A stretch of 49,386 nt of DNA from CAMEON01 sp963609805 (lineage in GTDB: Bacteria; Bacillota; Clostridia; Oscillospirales; CAG-272): positions 1 through 49,386 of the forward strand of contig CAVDLN010000003.1 of NCBI GenBank assembly GCA_963609805.1. The letters are read 5' to 3'. Below the pieces are notes generated by a model that saw nothing but the letters and a program-made list of their open reading frames with translations, was not told the DNA's origin and did not search any database. The translations under genes and the position numbers were made by a program. This document shows positions 1 to 7,193 of this stretch, in pieces (position 1 is the first letter of the stretch; the number at the start of each line of letters is the position of its first letter).

Positions 1-214
1 GTTAGCTGCTTGTAATACCGTTGTACCAGAAACCAATTTACTTTGAAATCTCGCTTGCCAATTTTTGGCATCTGTGGAACCTATCGATTCCTGCCAACCT
101 ATAACGCATTCTGCTCCTGCATCAATTGTAAATATAGTATAACATATTCTGAGTCCAATGTCAATACAAATAAGGATAATTTATCATTTATTCACTTCAA
201 TTTAGTTTGTATCT

Positions 215-556
215 TTATTCAATATCCCGTTCAAAACTTCTTCTACTGATCACACTCACCTTTGCCGTTGCCGGATCGATCTGAATCACGATCTTATCCT
301 TTTTCAAGGCATAGTTCACCGTATAAGCCGTGCCGCCTTTTTGTCCGTTGTAGGCACAGACCACCACATCTGCCCGATCTACCATGTAGCGGTTTCGAGC
401 GTGAAAGCATCCTCGGTTGTACGATTCACTGATAGAAGTGGTCATATCCGCTTTGGCGAGGATGGCGTCTCTCCGTTTCCGATATGCCTCATCCCATGAT
501 TTCGCCTGATCAGAAAACGGTACGGCACACTCCAATGCAATGCTTTTAAGTCCTCA
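215..556 (-). pseudogene. YpsA/DUF1273 SLOG-family protein, 5'-truncated remnant
   Basis: The readable part (about 106 residues) matches the C-terminal two thirds of DUF1273/YpsA-like SLOG proteins: LECAVPF, then the RNRYMVD motif, then an AYNGQKGGTAYTVNYA stretch, which is typical of this nucleotide-ligand-binding Rossmann-like fold. The usual N-terminus (about 60-70 residues with the GHRP motif) is missing. Reading upstream, the frame meets a TGA at about 554-556, while a neighbouring frame continues as acidic residues NKDFDEDL, so a frameshift or junction lies near 550. The only in-frame start is a TTG with no convincing ribosome binding site. These genes are frequent on Firmicutes mobile elements; their substrate is unknown. 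Family call fairly sure, function not. Confidence 0.6.
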
Positions 557-574
557 TCAAAGTCCTTATTCTTG

Positions 575-770
575 GGCAGAACACGCCATAGATCATACGA
601 AGCTTTTACCGAATATTCTACCTACGGCGGTTTGCCGCTGGTCTTGTCCAAGAAGCGCGATTCCGACAAATCCAAATATCTGCGCGATAATCTCAAAGAA
701 ACCTATATAAAAGATATTGTAGAGCGTCACCATCTTCAAGGCGATGTGGTAATGGATACGCTCGTTGAAA
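575..770 (+). pseudogene. DUF4143 AAA+ ATPase internal fragment
   Basis: The ORF at 572-853 reads EYSTYGGLPLVL followed by ETYIKDIVERH. This block is characteristic of the central part of Archaeo-ATP-like DUF4143 ATPases, where the YGG(L/F)P motif is followed by a Y(L/I)KDI(V/I)xR segment. The Walker A and B regions and the C-terminal nuclease-like domain are absent. Around position 770 the similarity ends and another frame takes over with transposase sequence, so this is an orphan internal piece of about 65 residues. It is a third member beside the two complete DUF4143 genes further along, although it is not an obvious copy of either. Confidence 0.6.
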
Positions 771-1361
771 TCTTACCGCCGCCTGAACCGTGGCAGAAGT
801 GTCTTTCCGGACAGCAGAGCTCTGCTCAAAGCACTCTATCTTGCCACGCATGATCTGACCGAAAAGTGGACGAATGTGATCCGCGACTGGGACTACTACG
901 TCATGGAAATGGCGCGGAACGGTATGCTGCACTATGATGGAAAGACCATTGAAACACCGCATACACAGAAATCAGACTACAAGATGAACCGAGCCCCCGT
1001 TCTCGGAAGCATCGTTTGCGGTTCACCCGAATTGACGGAAGAAGACTTTGAGGAATTTATCGCTCTTCCGGTTGCTCTTTTTGGTGAGGGAGATTTCTTT
1101 GTGTTGCGGACTCATGGACATTCCATGGTGAATGCCGGGATTGATGAGGGCGATATGGTTGTTGTGAGAAAACAGGATTATGCAAACTACGGCGATATTG
1201 TGGTTGCGCTTGTGGACAACGAAACAACGTTGAAGACCTACTATCCGGAACCGGAGAACAAGAGGATCAGGCTGCATCCGGAAAATGCGGGTATGGAGGA
1301 CATCATTGTCAGAGCGTGTAATATCCAAGGAGTCGCCAAACATGTAATCAAAAAACTATAA
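765..1361 (+). CDS. LexA/UmuD-like S24 peptidase with a transposase-derived N-terminus
   Basis: Residues 44-198 form a self-cleaving S24 repressor. A stub resembling the end of a winged helix (MARNGMLHYDGKTI) precedes a cleavage site that reads Cys85-Gly86, as in UmuD, rather than the Ala-Gly of LexA. The nucleophile is Ser120 in HGHSM and the general-base lysine is Lys157 in the TTLK stretch. The first 43 residues are an IS256 transposase tail, so the normal DNA-binding helix-turn-helix is lost; whether this start is used is unknown. The stop lies 15 bases before the ImmA/IrrE gene. S24 repressors next to ImmA-type proteases usually form the SOS-responsive switch of mobile elements. The peptidase fold is clear; its current function is doubtful. 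Confidence 0.7.
   Translation: MKSYRRLNRGRSVFPDSRALLKALYLATHDLTEKWTNVIRDWDYYVMEMARNGMLHYDGKTIETPHTQKSDYKMNRAPVLGSIVCGSPELTEEDFEEFIALPVALFGEGDFFVLRTHGHSMVNAGIDEGDMVVVRKQDYANYGDIVVALVDNETTLKTYYPEPENKRIRLHPENAGMEDIIVRACNIQGVAKHVIKKL
771..893 (+). pseudogene. IS256-family (mutator) transposase C-terminal scrap
   Basis: Residues 5-43 of the ORF starting at 765 (about RLNRGRSVFPDSRALLKALY, then LATHDLTEKWTNVIRDWD) match the extreme C-terminus of IS256/mutator transposases, in which a VFPxxxALLK-LYLA block is followed by KKWTxxxRxW. About 40 residues survive; the DDE catalytic domain is gone. The fragment is flanked by a DUF4143 piece upstream and is fused in frame to a LexA-like protein downstream. 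No terminal inverted repeats could be identified. Confidence 0.6.
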
Positions 1362-1376
1362 CGGGAGGACGCACGA

Positions 1377-2075
1377 TTGGACTATTACCAGACGCACGAT
1401 GAAATCGACGAGATCGGCGAAGGTCTGATCCGTAAGTATCAATATCAATCTTTTATCCAGGGAACCCCTACGGACATAGAAGACTTTATTATATCCAATC
1501 TTGGATACCGAATTGTCTATGATCGAATTGCCGAAGGAGATGCCGGAAAAATGGCATTCCTTGCGGATGGCAAGACGGCGCTGTTACTTTGGCGGAACGG
1601 TCAGCGAGTATCGATTGTACCGCCCAAAGGACTTATCATTGTTGATGAGTACCTGCGGCAGGAGCAGAACCATAGGAAACGGCGGTTTGTTCTTGCACAT
1701 GAAGCCGGTCATATACTCATGGACAGGCTCGGAAACAACCCGGTGACTTCCGCTTTCAGTCGAGAGTTTGACACGGAGAAACAGTACACAGTGAAAGAGC
1801 TTGCCGACATGTTCGGTATTGCCGAGAGTATGGCAACGGCTATGGGCGTCGCGCTTCTGATGCCCAGGACATCCGTTGTCAGCTATGTCAGAAGCCGAGG
1901 TTATGGAGAAGCAACTGACAGGCAACGACAGACCGTTGCATTTGGCAAAGGAAAACGACAAGACCATTCTTGCTTCCTCTATCGGCGGTGTGGAGATTAC
2001 GATTTTCTTTGCCGAAGAAGAACCTGCGCGAAACGCGAAAGAGGCTTGCCTGAGTATCATTGGCAGGCAGTATGA
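1377..2075 (+). CDS. ImmA/IrrE-family zinc metallopeptidase, C-terminus probably altered
   Basis: The start is a TTG preceded at a good distance by GGGAGGA. The HExxH zinc site is H108-E109-A-G-H112 (LAHEAGHIL), the hallmark of ImmA/IrrE proteases that cleave cognate repressors to release mobile-element or stress genes. Residues 1-170 look like a normal family member. From about residue 173 (position about 1890) the protein changes to Arg/Cys-rich low-quality sequence that runs out of frame through a TnpW-like ORF, so the natural C-terminus has probably been lost through a deletion joining the two genes. The gene lies directly downstream of the S24 peptidase and is probably co-transcribed; that peptidase, or its intact ancestor, is the likely substrate. 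Domain call strong, intact function doubtful. Confidence 0.75.
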   Translation: MDYYQTHDEIDEIGEGLIRKYQYQSFIQGTPTDIEDFIISNLGYRIVYDRIAEGDAGKMAFLADGKTALLLWRNGQRVSIVPPKGLIIVDEYLRQEQNHRKRRFVLAHEAGHILMDRLGNNPVTSAFSREFDTEKQYTVKELADMFGIAESMATAMGVALLMPRTSVVSYVRSRGYGEATDRQRQTVAFGKGKRQDHSCFLYRRCGDYDFLCRRRTCAKRERGLPEYHWQAV

Positions 2076-2100
2076 GAGCAGGGCAGTGGCTGGAGAATAA
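1903..2100 (+). CDS. Small TnpW-like transposon protein
   Basis: This 65-residue ORF reads a basic N-terminus, then IGGVEITIFFAEEEPARNAK, then an ILS-like amphipathic helix. The layout resembles the small TnpW family of conjugative and mobilizable transposons, in which an I-G-x-T-Y-x-V-x-x-x-F-x-E strand is followed by a helix. It overlaps the tail of the ImmA/IrrE frame by about 170 bases in a different frame. An ATG at 1876 is an alternative start. The role of TnpW is not established. The family call is from memory of a short motif only. Confidence 0.4.
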   Translation: MEKQLTGNDRPLHLAKENDKTILASSIGGVEITIFFAEEEPARNAKEACLSIIGRQYESRAVAGE

Positions 2101-2103
2101 AAG

Positions 2104-2129
2104 TTCCGAGCCGCAGTTGCGGCTCGGAA
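2104..2129 (-). terminator. Hairpin terminator between convergent genes
   Basis: A perfect 12-bp inverted repeat (TTCCGAGCCGCA and its complement, 2-base loop) lies between the plus-strand IrrE/TnpW genes and the minus-strand ATPase gene. On the minus strand it is followed by CTTTTATT, so it best serves the ATPase gene, and it may act in both directions. Confidence 0.7.
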
Positions 2130-2153
2130 TAATATGGTAGCTATATAAGAAAA

Positions 2154-3383
2154 TTAAATCATCCAAATCGGAACAATCAAAACCTCACGACTGACTGCCG
2201 ACAGTTCATTCCGCATACAGAGGATCGCGCCGGTCCCGCGCGGCAAGGAGCTTTTATCAAGGATTTTGAAGGCACTTGCCAACTCGCTTGCCGGAGATGT
2301 GGATTTCTTGATCTCCATCGGATGAAGTTCACCGTCGCTTTCCATCACAAGGTCAATCTCGTTGGATTCTTTGTCGCGGTAATAGTGCAGCAGCGATTCC
2401 TTTGCGCAGTTGTGATAGGTTTTGATGATTTCTGAAACTGTGTAGTTTTCAAGAATGGCACCATTGATTGCGCCGTTCATGAGAATTTCCGGACTGGAAT
2501 ATTTCGTGAGATAAGCGACAAGCCCGGTGTCAAAGAAATACATCTTTGGCGTTTTGATCGTTCGCTTTAGCAGATTGTTTGAATACGGGCGAAGGAAAAA
2601 GATGATTTCTGATTTTTCCATGATTGTCAGCCAGCGTTTCGCGGTGTCGTCGCTGACACCAACGTCTCCTGCAATGTCGTGAATGTTCAGCATCTGACCT
2701 GCGCGACAGGCGGCTGCGCGGATGAAATCCGCATAAAGGAGCTTGTCAACCCCCGGAATCATTTCGGAAACATCGCGGTCAATATAGCTTTGAATATAGG
2801 AGCTGTAAAAAACATCACGGTCGGTATATCTGCCGCTCCGATGTCCCGGCATGCCGCCTTCCCAAATGCGCTCATACATTTCGAGAACGGACGAAACGGG
2901 GGATTGTAAGTCTTTTCGGTGATTCAATGCGGCAAGATCAAGGGAAAATGGCTCTGTTTCACCGTTTCCGTAAAGCTCATTTTGTGAAAGCGCAGACATA
3001 TGAAGAATGGCAGTTCTGCCGGCGAGAGACTCCTGTGCAAGCTCCATCAGACGGAAGGATTGGGATCCCGTGAGCCAAAAAGAACCCGGAGCAGCGCCGT
3101 TGTCCACCTTTATTTTAATATAAGAAAACAATTCCGGAGCATACTGCACCTCATCAATCAGAACCGGGGCAGGGTGCAGGTCCAGAAAAAGAGCCGGATC
3201 GGTTTTGGCAAGCTTTCGTTCGTCCACATCGTCAAGTGTGACGCGCTTTCTCGGAGTTCCTTCCATGAGATGCTCCAGCATGGTTGTTTTCCCGACCTGA
3301 CGGGGACCAATGAGTAAAAGGCAGCTGTATTCTTGGCTGATTTCCGTGATTCGCTTTTCCAGTGTTCGCTTGATATAAGACAT
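2154..3383 (-). CDS. DUF4143 AAA+ ATP-binding protein (409 aa)
   Basis: The start ATG at 3383 follows AGGAGG with good spacing; an upstream in-frame codon at 3416 has none. Walker A is GPRQVGKTT near the N-terminus, Walker B is PVLIDEVQYAPE, and sensor 1 is WLTGSQS. The middle carries the EGGMPG and SYIDRDV motifs, and a C-terminal DUF4143 part ends in a PD-(D/E)xK-like stretch (NEIDLVMESDGELHPMEIKK). This ORFan-type ATPase family is very common in anaerobe genomes and elements; the molecular role is unknown, with links to nucleic acid or toxin-antitoxin-like functions only suggested. The gene has its own promoter (3421-3450) and terminator. Length is normal for the family. Confidence 0.88.
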   Translation of the reverse strand: MSYIKRTLEKRITEISQEYSCLLLIGPRQVGKTTMLEHLMEGTPRKRVTLDDVDERKLAKTDPALFLDLHPAPVLIDEVQYAPELFSYIKIKVDNGAAPGSFWLTGSQSFRLMELAQESLAGRTAILHMSALSQNELYGNGETEPFSLDLAALNHRKDLQSPVSSVLEMYERIWEGGMPGHRSGRYTDRDVFYSSYIQSYIDRDVSEMIPGVDKLLYADFIRAAACRAGQMLNIHDIAGDVGVSDDTAKRWLTIMEKSEIIFFLRPYSNNLLKRTIKTPKMYFFDTGLVAYLTKYSSPEILMNGAINGAILENYTVSEIIKTYHNCAKESLLHYYRDKESNEIDLVMESDGELHPMEIKKSTSPASELASAFKILDKSSLPRGTGAILCMRNELSAVSREVLIVPIWMI

Positions 3384-3420
3384 TGCAGCACCTCCTATGG
3401 CTAAAATACGATACAATCCT

Positions 3421-3450
3421 ATTATAGCCGAAAAAGCATTAAAAAGTCAA
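3421..3450 (-). promoter_or_regulatory. Sigma-A promoter of the first DUF4143 ATPase
   Basis: On the minus strand TTGACT (3445-3450) is followed by 18 bases and TATAAT (3421-3426), about 40 bases upstream of the start codon. Confidence 0.7.
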
Positions 3451-3584
3451 GGGCATTCAGGAAATTTGCGCTTATGAAAAACGAAAATTTAATCATTGCA
3501 TGAGCGTTCTATGGTTTCAAGTGTCGTAAAGTGAGTAGCAGAAATTTGCGCGGCATGGAACAAAAATTTCTTTTAGAGAGCAAA

Positions 3585-4883
3585 TTATAAGCAGAATATG
3601 GCATACAGCGGAACAGACTTAATGCTGTTCTCAAAACCAAAATTTTTCGTTGAAAGCCGGATAGAGTATGCCGGGGCGTATTTATCGACGAATATTTTCA
3701 GGCTTCGTGCGCGCACATTATCTGCGGACTTGACTTCGACCGGAACAACAGAGTCATTCTGTCGGATAATAAAATCCAACTCGGCTTTTCCGTCAGACTC
3801 CCAGTAGTTCAGTCTGTATCCCCGGGCAGTCAGTTGCTCGGCAACATAGTTTTCGGCAAGCAACCCTCTTGCACGGTCGGAGATGGAACTGTTTACAAGA
3901 ACATCTTGCGGAAATGTGCCGGATTTGAAGCAGAGCAATCCGACATCGGAGTAGTATATCTTAAAGGAATCAAGTTGTTCGTATACAGTAAGGGGCAGTT
4001 TGCCTTCGGTTACTTTGATATTCTCCAAAACAACACCGGCAGCTTTCAGCCATTGGAGGGAAAGCTCATAGTCCTTTGCGCGCGCGTTGCTTTTTATGAC
4101 TGCGTATTGAAATTTCGTGTTTTCCTTGGCGAGCTGTGAGGGAAGCGTGTTGAAAATGGCGATGCTTCGGATCGTTTCGTTGGGCGTTGCATACTTTGTC
4201 ATATCCGCGATATAGGAGTCTGATATGTCAGCCTGTACAGCACGAACGGAGTCATAATTTTCGGTTTCCAGGTATGTTTTTACGACAGCAGGGTAGCCAC
4301 CTATGACAAGATATTTCTTATACAAATCCAGAGCGAGATTGTGGTAAACATCGGCAAGTGGCGTGAATGTTTCAAACGATTCCCGTATCTTTTCGATGAG
4401 TGTTTCATTATTTGTTGAAAGCAAAAATTCTTCAAATGAAAGCGGATACATTGTCAACATATCAACTTTGCCCACCGGAAATGAAAAATTTCCTCTGTTG
4501 ATGGCAAGCCCCAAAAGGCTGCCGGCGGCAACGATGTGATATTCATTAGCTTCTTCGGCGAAATATTTGAGCGAAGTCAGAGCCTGCTCGCAGGCTTGAA
4601 TCTCATCGAAAATGATAAGAGTTTTATGCGGGAAAATTGTTTGCTTTGCATATGCAGAGAGTTCTTCAATGATCCGCTTGGGGTTGAGGTCGGGAACAAA
4701 AATTTTATTCAATGTTTCGGTATTGCCCTCAAAATGAAGGTATACAACATTATCGTAGTACTCCTTACCGAATTCCAGCAAGGCATATGTTTTACCTACC
4801 TGCCGGGCGCCTTTCAATAAGAGCGGCTTGCGAAACGAAGAATTCTTCCACTCGACCAATTTATCTGTAATGAGTCGCTTCAT
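3585..4883 (-). CDS. Second DUF4143 AAA+ ATP-binding protein (432 aa)
   Basis: The start ATG at 4883 is 8 bases after GGAGG. Walker A is KGARQVGKTYAL, Walker B is TLIIFDEIQACE, and sensor 1 is IVAAGSLLG. The DUF4143 part contains a DISDSYIADMTKY segment in place of the usual YxxDI. A PD-(D/E)xK-like C-terminus follows (ELDFIIRQNDSVVPVEVKS). It belongs to the same broad family as its neighbour but to a different subgroup, judging by motif variants and low identity, so this is not a recent duplication. It is monocistronic with its own promoter at 4914-4942. About 200 bases without a gene separate the two ATPase genes. Function unknown. Confidence 0.88.
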   Translation of the reverse strand: MKRLITDKLVEWKNSSFRKPLLLKGARQVGKTYALLEFGKEYYDNVVYLHFEGNTETLNKIFVPDLNPKRIIEELSAYAKQTIFPHKTLIIFDEIQACEQALTSLKYFAEEANEYHIVAAGSLLGLAINRGNFSFPVGKVDMLTMYPLSFEEFLLSTNNETLIEKIRESFETFTPLADVYHNLALDLYKKYLVIGGYPAVVKTYLETENYDSVRAVQADISDSYIADMTKYATPNETIRSIAIFNTLPSQLAKENTKFQYAVIKSNARAKDYELSLQWLKAAGVVLENIKVTEGKLPLTVYEQLDSFKIYYSDVGLLCFKSGTFPQDVLVNSSISDRARGLLAENYVAEQLTARGYRLNYWESDGKAELDFIIRQNDSVVPVEVKSADNVRARSLKIFVDKYAPAYSIRLSTKNFGFENSIKSVPLYAIFCL

Positions 4884-4913
4884 ACATGAGACCTCCATAA
4901 TTTTACTGATTAT

Positions 4914-4942
4914 ATTATAGACGATTTTAACCGAAAAGTCAA
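4914..4942 (-). promoter_or_regulatory. Sigma-A promoter of the second DUF4143 ATPase
   Basis: TTGACT (4937-4942), a 17-base spacer and TATAAT (4914-4919) lie on the minus strand, about 31 bases before the start codon. The elements closely resemble the promoter of the other DUF4143 gene. Confidence 0.75.
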
Positions 4943-5067
4943 TACCAAAACAATAAAAAGTTCCGAAAAGTGCGACATAACATCAGAAAAAAGAACACAA
5001 AGCGACACGCTAAGAGAATTAGAACAGAGTAATAGGAGAATATACACGGTGCTGACCATCTGCACAT

Positions 5068-5096
5068 TTGACGCGCAGAGAAAAATGCGGTATAAT
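5068..5096 (+). promoter_or_regulatory. Sigma-A promoter of the serine recombinase
   Basis: TTGACG (5068-5073), 17 bases and TATAAT (5091-5096) are close to consensus, about 90 bases ahead of the recombinase start. The rest of the 300-base gap 4884-5184 shows nothing further. Confidence 0.75.
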
Positions 5097-5184
5097 AAAG
5101 TCGCAGAAAAAACTGCGTGGTCTTTGAAAAAGGAATAGTGGTCAGTGCCTTTCTACAATATTATAAATAAGGAAGGCATACATA

Positions 5185-6788
5185 ATGAAAAGGGTAGCAA
5201 ATTTATATCGAGTGTCAACAAAAAAGCAGGTCGATCTTGTGAAAGACGATATTCCGATGCAGCGGATTGCCTGCCGCGAGTTTGCCGAAAGGCAAGGGTG
5301 GACGGTTGTTATCGAAAAAGAGGAAAAGGGTATCTCCGGTTTCAAGGTTTCCGCATCCAAGCGTGACGCGATACAGGAACTCAAGGATTCCGCCCTCAAA
5401 GGGGAATACGATGTGCTTCTCGTTTTTATGTTCGACCGTCTCGGTCGTATCGAAAACGAAACGCCGTTTATTCTTGAATGGTTTACGGAGCATGGGATTG
5501 AAGTATGGAGCGTCAACGAGGGGCAGCAAAAGATCGAAACCCATTCGGATAAGCTCATGAACTATATTCGCTTCTGGCAGGCATCGGGAGAATCCGAAAA
5601 GACAGCAATTCGTGTCCGGACAAGACTGCAACAGATGACAGCCGAGGGTGTTTACACGGGCGGACCGGTTCCGTTCGGGTATCGGCTTGTAGACAATGGG
5701 AGAAAGAACAAAAAAGGAAAGTGTGCGCTGGATCTTGCGATAGATCCGGTGATAGTTTCGGTTGTTTTGAAACTGTTTACGATGGTTGCGGACGAAGGAT
5801 ATGGGTCCCATCAGCTTGCCGAATGGTTAAACCGTCAGGGATTCAAGACATCGACCGGTTCAAGGTTCCATTCCAGCAATGTCCTCAGAATCCTGAGAAA
5901 TGAGATTTACCGTGGATTTATGGTAAGAGGTAATGCACGCTCGGAAAGAATTGAAGAACTTCAGATCGTGCCGGATCAGCTGTTCTTCCGCGTACAGCAG
6001 ATTCTTGAAGAAAGAACCTGTAAAGAGGAACACAAGCGCACCGTATGTCGTAGCAACAAAAGCCAATCTTTGCTTGGAGGAAATCTTTTCTGCGGACATT
6101 GCGGATGCCGTTTGGTGGCAAGTCGCAGGACAGAAAAAAAGTACATAAGGACGGTAGTGTCAAAGAACGAAACTACGGGATTTATGTGTGTTACCATCGG
6201 AGCAGGGGACTTAACGATTGCGACGGTGCCACCACTTATATTGCTGATAGGGTAGATAAGTGCGTATTGCAGACTGTGCATGAGATTTTTGCCAACATTG
6301 CAGGATGCCCCGAAGAGGAGAAAATTCAGCTTGCTTTCAAACGGTCGGTCGAAGCCAGCCGATTGGAACAGTTGAAACTAACAGAGCAGATTGCAAAGGA
6401 CGAAAAACAGCTTGGTACGCTTCGCGCCGAAATTGCCAATGCTTTGACCAGAAACAGCGTCTATACCTCGGAGGACTTGTCCACTGCTATTACGGCAGTG
6501 CGCACAAGAATTGACGAGAGCAGGGAACGGCTGAAGGCTTTGCAGGATGAGGAAGAACAGAGGAATGTCATGTCAGACGGAATCATCCCGGCATACCGGA
6601 GATTCCGCACATGGGCTTTGGAATTCGACGAAGCCTCGCATGAAGGTAAGAAGATGATTATCAATGAGCTGTTCAGCCGGATCGAGTTGAGTAAGGACTA
6701 TAAGGTGCGCTGTTATGTAAACTTCACCTACAAGCAATTCTGCGCCGAATGGGCGACACTTGAACAAAAGATAAATGCCACCGCTTGA
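5185..6788 (+). CDS. Large serine recombinase, split into two frames (frameshift at about 6135-6141)
   Basis: Residues 1-150 are a resolvase catalytic domain with the nucleophile Ser11 in LYRVSTKKQ and the FDRLGR motif. A recombinase domain (GGPVPFGYR, then an AEWLNRQGFKT segment) and a zinc ribbon beginning FCGHCGCRL follow. The first frame stops at 6255 (356 residues). The rest, including the second half of the ribbon (YVCYHRSRGLNDCDG), a coiled coil and the C-terminus, is in the -1 frame to 6788. Together they give about 534 residues, a normal length for transposon and phage integrases of this class. Either one A has been lost from an A-run or ribosomes slip at A-AAA-AAG. It has its own promoter. 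The enzyme would excise and integrate the element; without frameshifting the short product lacks the DNA-binding end. Confidence 0.85.
6135..6141 (+). other. A-AAA-AAG slippery heptamer at the recombinase frame break
   Basis: In the upstream frame the codons are GAA-AAA-AAG, so the heptamer is in exactly the phase used for -1 slippage in dnaX. Re-reading G6141 gives V-H-K-D-G-S-V and continues in the downstream frame. A possible two-step hairpin follows: ACATAA (6143-6148) with TTATGT (6182-6187), and inside it GTAGT (6154-6158) with ACTAC (6172-6176). A simple loss of one A from an 8-A run would look the same. Confidence 0.5.
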
Positions 6789-6804
6789 TTGCCGGCGGCA
6801 TTTT
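6773..6804 (+). terminator. Terminator of the recombinase
   Basis: The hairpin AAATGCCACCG / CGGCGGCATTT (one A-C mismatch) is followed by a T-rich stretch and overlaps the recombinase stop codon. Confidence 0.6.
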
Positions 6805-6933
6805 CATTGCAAAGGCTTTCCTTCTACGACTGACCGCTATTGAGGAATTATGTATGCTTTAAGGGAGCGTTGTGCCTGTGTTTCACTTAACAGACACCCG
6901 CCTGCGCACCCCGTGCGAGATGCCCTATCCGCC

Positions 6934-6989
6934 AGAGCACCTGACTGTTAATCAGGGTGTCACTGGTTCAAGTCCAGTAGGGGGAGCCA
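6934..6989 (+). pseudogene. tRNA-Asn(GTT) 3' part, probable attachment-site remnant
   Basis: From the end of the D-arm (AGAGCAC) onward the sequence is a perfect tRNA-Asn: anticodon stem CTGAC/GTCAG-like with loop TGTTAAT, variable loop, T-arm ACTGG-TTCAAGT-CCAGT, the 3' acceptor strand AGGGGGA, discriminator G and encoded CCA. The 5' acceptor strand (expected TCCCCCT) and most of the D-arm are absent; the upstream sequence is unrelated. An intrinsic terminator follows as for a genuine tRNA gene. The simplest reading is that an element integrated in the tRNA gene and that this is one junction. Confidence 0.75.
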
Positions 6990-6999
6990 TTCTCATTGA

Positions 7000-7034
7000 A
7001 GCCCTTGAGAGCTATGCGCTGTCAAGGGCTTTTT
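7000..7034 (+). terminator. Terminator of the tRNA-Asn remnant
   Basis: Stem AGCCCTTGA (7000-7008) / TCAAGGGCT (7022-7030) is followed by a run of T. It would have ended transcription of the original tRNA-Asn gene. Confidence 0.7.
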
Positions 7035-7061
7035 GCTTCAATGCATTGCCTGCGCATAAAA

Positions 7062-7104
7062 GAGGGGGCTGAAAAACTCAAAAAATGAGCTTTTCAGCCC
7101 CCTC
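7062..7104 (-). terminator. Terminator of the VTT-protein operon
   Basis: A long inverted repeat (GAGGGGGCTGAAAA...TTTTCAGCCCCCTC, with extra pairing near the loop) is followed on the minus strand by TTTTATG. It lies 90 bases past the minus-strand stop at 7194. The whole gene-free stretch 6789-7193 is thus taken up by a terminator, the tRNA remnant and two further terminators. Confidence 0.75.
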
Positions 7105-7193
7105 GTCGTGCATGCGCACTTATGGGGCGGCCGCATTTATGGGGCTGTCTTTCGGAGGCAGTCGACGGTGTTGTAACACCCGCTCGACTTTTT

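Larger units (their letters stand above)
1..6989. mobile_element. Decayed integrated mobile region ending in a tRNA-Asn remnant
   Basis: The stretch is visibly AT-richer than the rest of the window. It contains almost only accessory genes: SLOG, DUF4143 ATPases, an IS256 scrap, S24 peptidase, ImmA/IrrE, TnpW-like and a large serine recombinase. Several are truncated or fused to foreign sequence. The right edge is the 3' part of a tRNA-Asn gene without its 5' half, as left when an element splits a tRNA gene. The left edge is outside the window, so neither the full extent nor a matching left attachment site can be seen. Bases 1-214 hold no gene I can support. The region is more likely a composite of several insertions than one intact element. 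Confidence 0.6.

Noticed and set aside
43..249. A 68-residue frame at the left edge
   Set aside because: It is AT-rich with no ribosome binding site or similarity and overlaps the SLOG remnant.
6872..7072. A 66-residue frame across the tRNA-Asn remnant
   Set aside because: The DNA is explained by tRNA sequence and a terminator; the peptide has no support.
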